The notes: generated by a model from the letters alone, not told the origin. A stretch of 64,000 bases of DNA from Macrostomum hystrix (GCA_950097015.1 CATNEN010000041.1:1-64000), one strand, 5' to 3'. Positions 22,186 through 34,594 are shown, counted from the first letter of the stretch. Numbers and translations are program-made.

Positions 22186-22766
22186 GTGGATGGAACCCAA
22201 TCTCTCAGATGGAACCCAGTCTCAGGATGGAACCCAGTCTCAGGATGGAACCCAGTCTCAGGATGGAACCCAGTCTCAGGATGGAACCCAGTCTCAGGAT
22301 GGAACCCAGTCTCAGGATTAAACCCAATCTCTCAGATGGAACCCAGTCTCAGGATGGAACCCAGCCTCAGGATTAAACCCAATCTCTCAGATGGAACCCA
22401 GCCTCAGGATTAAACCCAATCTCTCAGATGGAACCCAGTCTCAGGATTGAACCCAGCCTCAGGATGGAACCCAGTCTCAGGATGGAACCCAGTCTCAGGA
22501 TGGAACCCAGTCTCAGGATGGAACCCAGTCTCAGGATGGAACCCAGTCTCAGGATGGAACCCAGTCTCAGGATGGAACCCAGTCTCAGGATGGAACCCAG
22601 TCTCAGGATGGAACCCAGTCTCAGGATGGAACCCAGTCTCAGGATGGAACCCAGTCTCAGGATGGAACCCAGTCTCAGGATTGAACCCAGTCTCAGGATG
22701 GAACCCAGTCTCAGGATGGAACCCAGTCTCAGGATGGAACCCAGTCTCAGGATGGAACCCAGTCAT
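22186..22766. repeat. 18-bp minisatellite (gatggaacccagtctcag)
   Basis: About 32 units, with gattaaacccaatctctcag variants in the left part. Because 18 is a multiple of three, repeat frames run on both strands; they are not genes. Confidence 0.96.
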
Positions 22767-23505
22767 ATTATGGAACTTATATGGGCAGTTAGTGGAAGCC
22801 GAATTAATGCAGAATCTGCCCCAAAAGTAAAACTTGGAGCAGAAAGTTCAAAGCTGCAATCGAAAATGGATGAGTAGTGCTCAGAAAATGGGATTAGCGC
22901 GTAGGCGTCTGCATGAATCAATAGGCGTTTGTTTATTTTTGTCGAGAGATATATAATTCTAATAATTTATAAATTCTAATTATAGTGGCGCCAAATTCAA
23001 TCAAAATATTGCTTATGAAAAGAATGACATCCAAGGAAAAAAATTATTTTTGCAGATCAAATGTTTCATCGACAACGATCGCAAGCGAAAAAAATTATGG
23101 AAAAAATGTATTCCACCGAAACCATGGCAACTGGGGCGGGGAATCAGAACGCCATGATGAGCACAGGCCCAGAAAGCTGAGGAATTCTGCGGTGTGCAGG
23201 CTAGAACAACGAGTGTACTCACTACTGCTCAATCATGTACATTGGGTCACTATTGTTGTACCGAATGGCACGGGGCGAGGTTGCTATGGCTGATGCTGAT
23301 GTTTGGAGAAGCCCCACAAAACTGAATCAATGGACACGATTATCAAGGCTGTAACTCACTGTGGTAGGTATGTATAATGAAACAGTTATTATTTTCGTAC
23401 AAGGAAATCTGCACCATGCTACTGATGAGTAGGATGGGTCTAACTCTATCGCCAACATTCAACCAAGCCCAATGAAGCGGAGCGCAGAAGAGTCCTCGCA
23501 GGGGT
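22767..23505. other. Gene-free stretch 3' of ALDH6A1
   Basis: No supported gene. It should include the 3' UTR of the minus-strand ALDH6A1 gene. Confidence 0.5.
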
Positions 23506-26197
23506 TTAGCGCATCACGGGCATGGCGGTGGCCGAGGCGCTGGTCACCGCGTCCTCGGCGCGCCAGAGCTGCGTGACAGTCTTCAGCTGCGTGTAAAAGT
23601 GCACGCCGTGCTTGCCGTAGAAGTTCTGATCGCCGCGGAAGCTGGCCCGGCTTCCAGTGAAGCTGAACATTGGCAGCGGCACCGGGATGGGCACGTTCAC
23701 GCCCACCTGGCCGACATCGATCTCTTCCGTGAATTTGCGGGCAGCCGCGCCGCTGTTGGTGAAGATTGCCGTGCCGTTGCCGTACGGATTGGCGTTGATG
23801 AGCTCGATGGCATCATCCAGGGTGTCCGCCTCCAGGCACAGCAGCACCGGACCAAAGATCTCCTCCCGGTAGCACTCCATGCTGGGCTTCACCTGCGGTC
23901 AGGGTGACCCGAATGTGGATTGGGGAATGCGGAGTGGGGAATGCAGATTGGGGAATGCGTAGTGGGGAATGCCTGATTGATAAGGGAATGCGGAGTGGGG
24001 AATGCGGATTGGGGAATGCGGAGTGGGGAATACCTGATTGATAAGGGAATGCGGATTGGGGAATGCAGAGTGGGGAATGCCTGATTGATAAGGGAATGCG
24101 GATTGGGCAATGCGGATTGGGGAATGCGTGATTGGGGAATGCGGATTGGGGAATGCGGAGTGGGGAATACCTGTTTGATAAGGGAATGCGGATTGGGGAA
24201 TGCAGAGTGGGGAATGCCAGATTGATAAGGGAATGCGGATTGGGGAATGCGTGATTGGGGAATGCGTGATTGGGGAGTGCGTGATTGGGGAATGCGGATT
24301 GGGGAATGCGGATTGGGGAATATGTGATTGGGGAACGCGGAGCAGCGGAATGGTAAGGGAATGCGGAGTGGGGAATACGGAGCGGGGAATGGAATGTGGA
24401 GTGGGTAATTGATTAAAAGAATTCTAAGCAGCAGTTTTGTTACCTTCGTGAGAATGGTGGGCCCTACAAAGTTGCCCTTCTCGTAGCCCTTCACAACGAG
24501 GTCGCGGCCGTCCAGGACGCACTCGGCGCCCTCGCTGATGCCAGACTGCACCAGGCTGAGGATACGAGACTTGGCCTCCGGGGAGATCACGGGGCCCAGG
24601 TCGGCGCCGGGCTCGGTGCCGGGCCCAACTCGCAGCTCCTTGGCGCGGGCGACAATCTCTGGCAGCCAGTTGCGGGCCTCTCCAACCAGCACGGCGGTGC
24701 TGAGCGCCATGCAGCGCTGGCCGGCGGCTCCGAATGCGGCGCCAACAAGAGACTGTTAGGAGAATTCAAATGAGGGCTGTCTTCATAAAATTTGCTTGCC
24801 CGTGATTTGTCAATGGGATTTCCTTTTACAATGCGTTATGAAGCAACACTTCTATTTTTTAGAAACGGGATTTTTATAAGGGATTTCATGTTCCAAAGTA
24901 ATGGAATTGTACGAGCGTACATTTATTTTTCGGTTCCTAGAAAGAGGTTACTCCAGTTACTTTTTGTTTTTTAGAAAGAGTAAGTTACCTGTGATTTTTT
25001 GCCTCTAATAAACGGGAATATTCTTATTAAAAGAAGTTCTAGTGTTCTAGAAACTAGATTTTTCCTTTTAAAATTCAGATTTATTTTTCGTTTAAAATTT
25101 TTTTCTAGTTTTATACCACGAATTTCAGCTGTTTCACCTAAAAAAGCAAACTGAAACTTGGTAAGAGTCCTCACGCCACGCACCTGAATGGTCTGGGCCT
25201 TGTTGGCATCGGGCAGGATCACGCCGTGGTTCTTGGCGCCCATGTTGCACTGCACCCTCTTGCCCGCCCTGCTGCCCCTCTCGTAGATGTACTGGCCGGC
25301 CCGGTCTGAGCCCACGAAGCTGATGGCCCGGATGTGCGGATTGTCGCAGATGAAGGTCACAGACTCGTGCGCGCCGTGGACCACGTTGACGACGCCCTTG
25401 GGGAAGCCGGCCTCCTGCAGCAGGCCCATCAGCAGCATGCAGGCGCCCGGGTCCCGCTCAGACGGCTTCAGCAGCATTGTGTTGCCGCACACCAGCGACA
25501 ACGGGAACATCCACAGCGGGATCATGGCCGGGAAGTTGAACGGGGTGATGCCAGCGGTGACGCCCAGCGGAACCCGGTAGGTGTGCGTGTCCATGTCCCT
25601 GGCGATGCCCGGCAAGGTCTCGCCCAGCTGCAGCGAAGTGATGCTGCAGCAGTGCTCCACCACCTGGCCAGGCGAGTTCCAGTTCACCACTCACTTTTAC
25701 AATAATTAAGGAACCCTTGGTCATTCTTTTATTAGCTAATCTGCAATATGAATACCCATCAGAACTGCAGATCAAGCAATCTGCCATTCACATCAGAACT
25801 GCAGCCATAGCAATTAATCTTCCAAAATCGCAATGGCGCACCTGCAGGCCGCGCATGACATCGCCATGCGCATCAGCTAGAGTCTTGCCCTGCTCGGCGG
25901 TGATGCTCTCAGCCAGCTTCTTCATGTCCCGCTTGATGAGGCGCTGCAGCTCAAACATGAGACTCTGCCGAGTGAGCACAGTGGTTTTGCGCCAGGACTC
26001 AAAGGCGGTGCGGCAGGAGTCAACAGCAGCATTCATCTCCGCCTCTGTGGACTTGGGTACGCGGGTCAGGACCTCATTGGTGGCTGGGTTGTGCAAGTCA
26101 ATCCAGCTCTTGGTCTTGGATTCGACGAATTCTCCATCGATGACATCTTGGTGGTGGGAACTGAGTGGTGATGACAGAACCTTGCAAGGACCGATAC
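23506..26197 (-). CDS. ALDH6A1: Methylmalonate-semialdehyde dehydrogenase (acylating), 5' exon not found
   Basis: Four minus-strand exons, 26197-25842, 25663-25184, 24752-24444 and 23892-23506, with GT-AG junctions and matching phases. They encode nearly the whole enzyme from [13 protein letters not shown] to a stop after PVMR. The mitochondrial enzyme converts methylmalonate or malonate semialdehyde to propionyl- or acetyl-CoA in valine and pyrimidine breakdown. Family signatures: [56 protein letters not shown], the catalytic cysteine in GQRCMAL (codon at 24711-24713), KEEIFGP-like REEIFGPVL and [15 protein letters not shown]. The first supported exon starts in phase 1, so an upstream exon with the start codon and transit peptide must exist; I could not identify it up to 29000. 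Confidence 0.95.
23915..24400. repeat. 14-bp minisatellite in the last ALDH6A1 intron
   Basis: Units of ggggaatgcggatt, with gag, gtgatt and cctgattgataag variants, filling most of intron 23893-24443. Confidence 0.93.
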
Positions 26198-27766
26198 CTA
26201 AGAAGTCAAATGACAATGCGTTTTATGCTTTATCTAACAAGTTAAGTAAAGTAATCAGCTGGAGTCAAAGTAATATAGAAAATAAGTTTACTACTTAAAT
26301 TAGGTTTACGAGTAATATAGGCTTAATATGAAAAGACATTATTTGGTAATGCAAATCAAGGTTAGAATGCCATTCACATGTAGAGTTTGAGTATAATAAG
26401 TGATTCATACTTAAAACTTATTTTAGCAAAGTAACTATTTAGTAGGCCTAGTTATATTAATAGTAAATAGAAATCTATACTCTATATTCTACATTATATG
26501 CAAGGTCTTAGCTTTTGTAGGATACCAAATGAGGAAAACTAACAAGAATATAATAGATAATCAAACATCTGCAGAATCTAACACACAACTATACCTATTC
26601 TTAACTGATAAATGATGTTTTTACTAAAATGAATCTGCTCAAGAAGATGCTATAAAAAATAAACATTTAATGATGCTCAAAATCTTCAGGTTTAGCTGCA
26701 GATCAAACAAAATAAGTGTTAAGTGTTATAACTTGCATAATTTTTTAAGTGGTAACTCTGATAAGCATGGTGCAATAAAAATTTCAAATACTTTACAGTT
26801 CAAGTTCTATCTACATCAAGAAGAATTAAGCTCACAATTAACATTCAATAATTAATCAAGAGCAATAGGGAGAAGTTTACCTTCCTTAAACCCAAAAGAC
26901 GATTCATATTTAATTTGTTAGCAAAAATGTGGATACTTCAATCAATAAAAACCGATTGCAAGTTCTGTGGACAACAACAATCTTGGCTAACGGTATAGCG
27001 GATCCTTGAAATCTTGATTTAAAATCATTGAAAGCTAATGATTTTAAATGTAACAATCGATAAAAATTACAATCCTGCTTAAATAAATGAAAGAAACTAG
27101 TAATATGAAAGCGTAGACAGTAATAAGCTAAAATAGTTGTAAACTATTGTAGGCATCAATAGATATAAGATCTATGAAATATTTTTTGTTTTTTAAGGGT
27201 GCAACATTTTTCTAGTTTTAAACTACGTTTTCTAATAAAAATTCAATTTTAATGGACTAAAATCTACGTTAGCACGCAATTTAGCAACGTGCGCATAAAC
27301 TTCAAGTGTCAGTTTACCGTTACTCTTTAAGATTTTATGAGGGGATTATTATTTTTGTTTCTATCAGTTGTATCAATCTTGCGTCAAACACTTGAGGAAC
27401 AAATTATGCAAAGGGAAATTGATGTTGCGATGTAAAATTACATCAAGACTGGAAATAATACCAAAACGAAGGTGTTGGCTTGATAGTACTAAGAAATCTT
27501 AAATATATATTTTCCTATAGCAGATAAAAAGGGAAATAAATGTGCTTTTCACTGATTTCATTTATTCTGTTTTACAAAAAGTTTTATCTGCTTTTCTTGC
27601 TGTGCTAAATATTTTCTTCTCTTTCTTTTAAAATTTAAAAAATGGCTGATGGCAAATTTTATTTTTGTAAGTTATTTTTTGCTAAAAGTCTTCTGATCAC
27701 ATTATAATTTATATTTATGGTATAGGATTGAGGTCTGTGTACTCATAATATGACATTCATAATATG
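26198..27766. other. AT-rich stretch 5' of the ALDH6A1 exons
   Basis: No recognisable exon or element. It probably contains an ALDH6A1 intron, and possibly its unseen first exon. Confidence 0.45.
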
Positions 27767-27774
27767 AATATGGA

Positions 27775-28156
27775 CAGTGGGGCAACCAGGGGGGCAGGGG
27801 TGGCGGCCGCCCCCCTTCACCTTGCGGGGCAATGTACGCAAAGGGCAAGCCAAGATGCTTCTTAATTTACTACCTTATCTCATTCTGTGTCCCCAAGTCC
27901 AATGTATATAGACCAAAGACCAAGTCCAAGACCATTGGTCATATATTAATTTTCAAGCTTTCATTATAATTGTTCGTGCATTCTGATTTTTTAAACCTTT
28001 TAAATCATCTGATGATCTGGGCCCTACCCTACCAGCCCTTGAAATTGGCCAAAGAATGGTGGGCGAAAACAGAAAAACAGAGCACGCTCCACCTGGTGGC
28101 CGCCCCCTTCAGCCCATGGGACCGCCCCCTTAAAGCGAAACCTGGTTGCGCCACTG
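27775..28156. mobile_element. hAT-like MITE, 382 bp
   Basis: The left end CAGTGGGGCAACCAGG and the right end CCTGGTTGCGCCACTG are inverted repeats, of the CAGTGGCG...CCAGG type known from hAT elements. Near-identical 8-bp flanks aatatgga (27767-27774) and aatatgaa (28157-28164) fit an 8-bp target duplication. Both ends continue into ggccgcccccttca-type sequence. There is no transposase frame. Confidence 0.8.
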
Positions 28157-28164
28157 AATATGAA

Positions 28165-29142
28165 ACATAAAAATGTTGCTAATCAGTTGAATCTAGACTT
28201 GAGTTCTGTAAGTACAGAACTATATCTTGCAAGCAGTATTTAGGCTAGGGGTCAGCCTAGGGGTCAGTGTAAACACAAAAATGGACTGCAACAGACCACT
28301 ATGGGACTGCAATGAAATGCAATTGGATGACAACAGACTGCAACAGACTACAGTGGGACAATTGCAGTAGTTTTTTATCTTTTATTTTGTAATATGGCTT
28401 CAAGAGCTACTGCTGATGTCTGATGCACATTTAGCTTTAGCATGCTACTAGCATAGTAAGCCCCCCTTGGGGGGCACTAACTGTTTAGACAAAAATCTCT
28501 TATGGCTTTGATGGAACTCTTTGTAATGTCATTAATTTTTTTATTAAAGTAGGTTTCTATTAAATTATATCTATATGAATTAAAAAAAAATGTTGGTTAT
28601 TAAAATCAGGCAATCCTTAATTTATATTATACAAAAGGTTGCACACACACACACACAGAGTTTTCACTTTTATATATATATATTTATATTTAATAATGGG
28701 ACCTATATTACAAAAATGAAGAATATATAATGCAATGAAATAAAACCTATATTGTAATAGATAAATGACATTAAATATGTTACATTATATTCAATTCAAA
28801 TTTCCCTATTTAAGTGGTTAAGAACTATATACAATTTGCATTTTTTATATTAGATAATCTAGCTTGCTATAACATTGTTCATTTAATTCAATGCACTTTC
28901 TTGTATAATGAGCATTCAATTATTAATATAAATTTGATGAACTAATTCTATTACTTTAGAGTATAATTTCACCATTAAAATGTATTGTCATCACTACAAA
29001 TAATTTGTTTCATTCTATTTTACTTCAGCACTCATCAAACAGAGTTACTAGCCAGAAAACTAACTGAGAGGGCTGTCCTGTCTGTTTAAGTATTAAATTA
29101 AACTGCTGTCGTTGGCAAGATCTCATTGGCCATCTAATTGTC
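28165..29142. other. AT-rich spacer
   Basis: Holds a short (CA)n tract near 28633-28653 and a TA-rich tract near 28670. No gene seen. Upstream non-coding exons of the USP1-like gene could be here. Confidence 0.5.
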
Positions 29143-32100
29143 ATGCTCAACCTACAGGGCAACAATTATCCAGGTGGCCTGCAGAACCTTGGTAAGTGTT
29201 TCTTTCTCAGATTTCTAAAATTCTGTAGACAAATGTTAAATATCATCATGAGCCTACAAATTGAAGTATTCAAACTTGTTGCTCTATTGTTTTTTCATTT
29301 TTTCCTGTACAACATTTCAGGCAACACCTGCTATGCCAATGCAGTGATCCAGGTGCTGTGCTATACTCCTGGTCTCTATGAACACCTCAAAAAAGTAGTC
29401 ATCTTCATCCACCGAGTTGATCGAGTTAGGTCCATTCTCAAGGAAGTAAGGCTGGCTTGATAAATAAATTAATTATATATCTGACGTAATTAAAGACTTA
29501 CCAGACCTTCAGCTCAAGAGTAACGTTTTTATTCAATATTTTTCCCGTCACGTTGAAACTTTAGTATTTCTATATAAATGACTTACAATGTATTTATGTC
29601 GACACACATTTACCGTGTCCCTCCTCCCACCTTGGCAGCTCGTACCGCTGTCCGCTCAGGAGAAGCTCGCCCTGCCGCAGTCCTGTGCATTCGCCGACAG
29701 TCTCTTCCGGGTGAGAGTCGAAAATTGGCTGGCGCCATTTGACAAACTAATGCAGGGCTAGAACAGGTCTCAGTGCAGGGCTAGAACAGGTGTCAGTGCA
29801 GGGCTAGAACAGGTCTCAGTGCAGGGCTAGAACAGATGACAGTGCAGGGCTAGAACAGGTGTCAGTGCAGCCGTGCAGGGCTAGAACAGGTCTCAGTGCA
29901 GGGCTAGAACAGATGACAGTGCAGGGCTAGAACAGGTGTCAGTGCAGCCGTGCAGGGCTAGAACAGGTCTCAGTGCAGGGCTAGAACAGGTCTCAGTGCA
30001 GGGCTAGAACAGATGACAGTGCCATACTAGAACAGGTGCCAGTGCAGGGCTAGAACAGGTGTCAGTGCAGGGCTAGAACAGGTGTCAGTGCCAGACTAGA
30101 ACAGGATTTTAACCTGTAGTGAATTAATAATTTCTATCATTCGCGCCTGCCGTAGGTGTTCCGTATTATCCGCCTTGAGCGCCGCACCTGCCGGCCGATG
30201 CCGCTGCTGCGCATTCTGCGTGCCGCCCATTGCGCGTTCACGCCTGGCGAGGAGCACGACGCCCAGGAGCTGCTGCTGTGCGCGTTGGACGCTGTGCAGT
30301 CCGCCTTGCGCGATTTGCACACATTCCGCGCCTCACTGGTGGAGCTTGCCAGGGGTCTCGCCGCCGACGCGCCGGGTCGCTTCGCTGCCAGCAGCGTTGC
30401 TAGCAATGTCAGCGGCTGCAGCCGGATGCTGCCTCTGCCGCAGAGATTCGCCGCGCTGGTAGTCTCGACGACGCCCTCGCCGTTCCTGAAATTCGTGACG
30501 ACGCCATGTCGGAGACCACTGCAGCCACCGCCGACAAAAATGTGCCGCTCCTCCAGCTTGACGACTTTGCTGACGACGACGAGGCTCAGGATAATGCCTG
30601 CTCCGTCTCGAACTTTGACGCTGGCGTCAATAATATCTTTGAGGACGAGGACCTGCTGTATCTGTCGACCAATGCGCCGCCCGTCTCGACCTCAGCCGCG
30701 TCCGCCGCCGCCGGCTCGGGTGCGGATCGGGCCGCTTCGACTCCCTCACCGCCGTCGCCGCGCAGCCCATGCGCTGCGGAGGAAGAAGAACCTGACGGTG
30801 CCATCGACCTCCTGCCCGGCCTATCTAAGCTGCCAGACTCGGAGCCTCCGCAGCAGCAGCCTCTGCTGAATCTTCAGGTACCCAAGAAATCATTCTCCCG
30901 AAACCGGGACCGCAGCGTTGACGGTTTCGATCGCGCGTTCAGCGCTGACGCGTTTAAATTGCGCGGTGGCGCCCGCACTAACGCACGCCTGGTGAACGCC
31001 GAGTCGCCTAGGCGGCCCCTGGGCCAGCAGAATCTGGTCCAGCAGGTTGCCTCACCTTTCTCGGCCTCCGCTGCTGCGGCTGCCGCCGCTACCTCCGCTG
31101 CCGTGGCCGCCGCTTCTGCCGCCATCACCGCTAAGCGGCCCCTTGGCGATGCCCTGCCTGCCCTGCTGCTCCCGGCCACGCTGCAGACCTCACCCGCTTC
31201 AGCCCAGCTGCCGATGCTCTCCGCCGCCGTTGCCGCCATCTCAGCCGCCGGCGACACCAATGACGAGAATCTCGGAGCCTCGCCATTGAAGCGACCGAGG
31301 CGTCGGCTGTCTTCTTCCGGCGCCTGTTTGAATGTGGCGGCCTCCAGCTCCGCTGCGGAGTCGGCCGAGTCCGCCTCTGGCGCCGGACCGAAGTTCTCCC
31401 TGGCTGAACTTCTGGCCCGCATTGAAGCTCTGGACATTGGGGACACCCGGATGCACGACTTTGTGGCCAGCCGCATGACTGGTGAGTTGCGTCGCTGGCC
31501 ATCATGCGAATGAGACTTGGGGAATAGCGAGAATTGAATTCTTCGTATAATAACCTGATTTTGATCTCTGTGTAATTACCCTCGGCATTAGCCTCTCTGT
31601 GAGCACAGCGTTACAAACTTAACCTCTTTTTACAGTATTAGCCTGTCTGTGTGTGAGTACAGCATCAGCCTGTCTGTGTGTGGCTCAGCATTAGCCTGTC
31701 TGTGTGTGAGTACAGCATTAGCCTGTCTGTGTGTGGGTACAGCATTAGCCTGTCTGTGTGTGAGTACAGCATTAGCCTGTCTGTGTGTGAGTACAGCATT
31801 AGCCTGTCTGTGTGTGGGTACAGCATTGGCCTGTCTGTGTGTGAGTACAGCATTAGCCTGTCTGTGTGTGGGTACAGCATTAGCCTGTCTGTGTGTGAGT
31901 ACAGCATTAGCCTGTCTGTGTGTGGGTACAGCATTAGCCCGTCTGTGTGTGAGTACAGCATTAGCCTGTCTGTGTGTGGGTACAGCATTAGCCTGTCTGT
32001 GTGTGGGTACAGCATTAGCCTGTCTGTGTGTGGGTCAGCATTAGCCTGTCTGTGTGTGAGTACAGCATTAGCCTGTCTGTGTGTGGGTACAATTTGCCTG

Positions 32101-34594
32101 TCTGTGTGTGGGTACAGCATTAGCCTGTCTGTGTGGGTACAGCATTAGCCTGTCTGTGTGTGGGTCAGCATTAGCCTGTCTGTGTGTGAGTACAGCATTA
32201 GCCTGTCTGTGTGTGGGTACAGCATTAGCCTGTCTGTGTGTGAGTACAGCATTAGCCTGTCTGTGTGTGAGTACAGCATTGGCCTGTCTGTGTGTGGGTA
32301 CAGCATTAGCCTGTCTGTGTGTGATTACAGCATTAGCCTGTCTGTGTGTGGGTCAGCATTAGCCTGTCTGTGTGTGGGTCAGCATTAGCCTGTCTGTGTG
32401 TGGGTCAGCATTAGCCTGTCTGTGTGTGGGTCAGCATTAGCCCTCCTAATAATATTTTTTAAACGACCGAGTCAACCCTTCCTATGCAGGCCAGCAGCAG
32501 TACACCACCCGGTGCCTGGAATGCGAAGCCGAGACCGTCAAATGCCAGCCATTCAACATTATCAGCTGCCCGGTAAAGCGCCAGCGGCACTCGTCAGCGT
32601 CTGCCGCTGGCGCCAACGCTTCAGCAGGCAATTTCGAGCCTCAGGTATGCGGCGATGTCAGAATTCGCACCGTGGTTGCCGAGCCGGATGGCCAGCTTAA
32701 CATGTCTACAGGTGAGTTGGTTTTGTTGAGCTGTTTTGCTAGGTGCCGGAGTCATGCTCAGAGTAGTGAAACAAACTGAGCTTTGCTTTCAACTGCAATC
32801 GAGGGAAATCGAGTTTTTTGTTTCAATGCATTTAGTATATACTACTGACGTGTTGAAAGTAGTACGTTAAGTTTATTGGAAACTTCATAAATATATATAT
32901 GATAATATCAGTACTTAAGCCTAAACTTCCGGAATCACGGCTAGCTAGGAATTTGCGATAATGAACAGTGACGTGTCCCCCTGCGCAGGGGGCGAGAGGG
33001 TCAGCGGCTAACGTCGCTGCCTCGCACTCCAAAGGACGCTAGTTCGATTCACCCTTCAAGTCACGATTAATTTCGGGACTTGTTGGGGGGTTTGGACAGT
33101 AGCGACCGGCGGAGGTGCACCATATTTCGTGCAATCAAAGCTTGAAATAATAGCTTCGCTCCTGCCTTCTGCATGCCTGCTTGTTTGTGTTTGTGTTTGT
33201 GCGTTGGGCCGGGTGTGAGGCGTTGTATGGGGGGTGGGGCGTGTGTGCACCAGCCATGCGTGCTCTGAGCGGCGAGGTTTCACCAACCGTCTGCGCGCGT
33301 GGCTTGGTCCTCTCGTCCCTACCCTTCAGGCATGTAAGTCCTCCCCTTGTTTGGTCAGCTCTGTGCGTGTGCGGGCCTGGGGTGAGAGGCACTCCGGCTG
33401 CCGCCTCCTTCCCCGCTTGGCTTGCGGCTGTGTATGAGGTGCCTGTGTTCAGGGGTCTAGATGGCGCGATGGGCGACTCCCGCCTAGTTCGCCGGCCTGG
33501 GGGCGTGCCGTTCCTGCGCTTGTGCGTCAAGTGCCCCAGGCCCCCCTGCAATTAAGTAAAGTAAGTCCCCCTGCGCATCCATCCAGACTCCGATTCAGGC
33601 GCTGAGCTGCCGTTTCCTCACTGCGCCCTTCAAGAAGAGGAGCGACTGACCGGTGAGGACAAATTCCTGTGCGAAAGGTGCAACGAACTGCAGGAGGCCA
33701 GCCTGCGGCTCACCTACGGCTGCCTGCCAGCCGTTGTCTGCCTGCACCTGAAGCGGTTCAGCTTGGACAGCCGCGGCTGCGTCACGAAGATCAACGACCC
33801 CGTGCAGATTCCCTGCCACTTTCAGCACCGCGAGCCAGACGGCCGGGAGAGAAGGTGAGAGAATCAGGAAGGATGGGAGCAGCTGTGGAATCAGGGAGGA
33901 TGGGAGCAGCTGTGGAATCAGGGAGGATGGGACCAGCTGGGGAATCAGGGAGGATGGGACCAGCTGGGGAATCAGGGAGGATGGGACCAGCTGTGGAATC
34001 AGGGAGGATGGGACCAGCTGTGGAATCAGGGAGGATGGGACCAGCTGTGGAATCAGGGAGGATGGGAGCAGCTGTGGAATCAGGGAGGATGGGAGCAGCT
34101 GTGGAATCAGGGAGGATGGGACCAGCTGTGGAATCAGGGAGGATGGGACCAGCTGGGGAATCAGGGAGGATGGAACCAGCTGTGGAATCAGGGAGGATGG
34201 GACCAGCTGTGGAATCAGGGAGGATGGGACCAGCTGGGGAATCAGGGAGGATGGGAGCAGCTGTGGAATCAGGGAGGATTGGACCAGCTAGGGAATCAGG
34301 GAGGGGGGACTGTTTAGTGTCACTTTAGATCCCCCACTGCTCCCCTGAAGGTACCAGCTGTTTGGTGTCATCATCCACGATGGTCTGACGATCTCATCGG
34401 GTCACTACACCAGCCTGGTGCGCATCAACGCCGACTCTGGCGAAGGTGACGGCAGCGGCTGCTGGTTCAGCTTCGATGACGACTTTGTGCGGCCGGTGAG
34501 CGCCATCCAACTGGCCGCAGTGCTCAGCCCGTCTGAGACCGCCTCCAAGACGCCCTACGTGGTGATGTACTCGGCTGAGCCCGACCGAGGCTGA
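29143..34594 (+). CDS. USP1: USP1-like ubiquitin-specific protease
   Basis: Seven exons: 29143-29191, 29321-29445, 29639-29710, 30156-31481, 32490-32711, 33587-33854 and 34351-34594, giving about 768 residues (human USP1 is 785). The Cys box is [17 protein letters not shown] (Cys codon 29329-29331). The QQD-like box [18 protein letters not shown] is in exon 4. Zinc-finger pairs CLEC (exon 5) and CERC (exon 6) follow, then HLKRF. The His box is [12 protein letters not shown] (His codon 34403-34405), with WFSFDDDFV and TPYVVMY at the end. In animals USP1 removes ubiquitin from FANCD2 and PCNA in the nucleus. The long exon 4 insert is acidic and alanine-rich and holds an LRGG motif. Exon 4 changes frame between about 30401 and 30422 and needs one more base there. 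The start codon is the first in-frame ATG; a longer N-terminus is possible. Confidence 0.9.
29748..30112 (+). repeat. 23-bp minisatellite in USP1 intron 3
   Basis: Units of cagggctagaacaggtctca plus gtg, with gtgtc and gatga variants and a gcagccgtg insert, filling most of intron 29711-30155. Confidence 0.93.
31565..32445 (+). repeat. 27-bp minisatellite in USP1 intron 4
   Basis: Units of agcattagcctgtctgtgtg followed by tgagtac or tgggtac, about 30 copies, inside intron 31482-32489. Long repeat frames on both strands are artefacts. Confidence 0.96.
32988..33564 (+). mobile_element. tRNA-derived SINE, family 1, with 13-bp TSD
   Basis: A 577-bp insert in USP1 intron 5, bounded by the direct repeat gtccccctgcgca at 32975-32987 and 33565-33577. 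Its head has an A-box-like ggtcagcggctaacgtcg and a B-box-like gctagttcgattc, as in a tRNA. Its tail ends in aattaagtaaagtaa. A second, shorter copy in reverse orientation lies at 40129-40532. Target duplications of this length and a simple tail are typical of elements moved by LINE machinery. Confidence 0.85.
33855..34312 (+). repeat. 27-bp minisatellite in USP1 intron 6, starting at the donor
   Basis: Units of ggaatcagggaggatgggac followed by cagctgt. The repeat motif begins immediately at the splice donor (gtgagagaatcaggaaggatg). Confidence 0.95.

Noticed and set aside
22410-22877. Repeat proteins (GWNPVS, MEPSLR, ETGFHP) on both strands
   Set aside because: An 18-bp array gives open frames on both strands at once, so there is no sign of coding selection.
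32985-33060. Functional tRNA gene
   Set aside because: A and B boxes are present, but the cloverleaf is not closed and the sequence is the head of a SINE with a defined border and a second copy.
33181-33555. 124-codon frame ([11 protein letters not shown]...)
   Set aside because: Lies entirely inside the SINE, and the frame is not kept in the second copy.
33669-34328. Coding ESGRMGPAV repeat protein as an extension of USP1 exon 6
   Set aside because: It is in a different frame from the exon, and the GT-AG intron joins [10 protein letters not shown] to YQLFGV exactly as the family requires.
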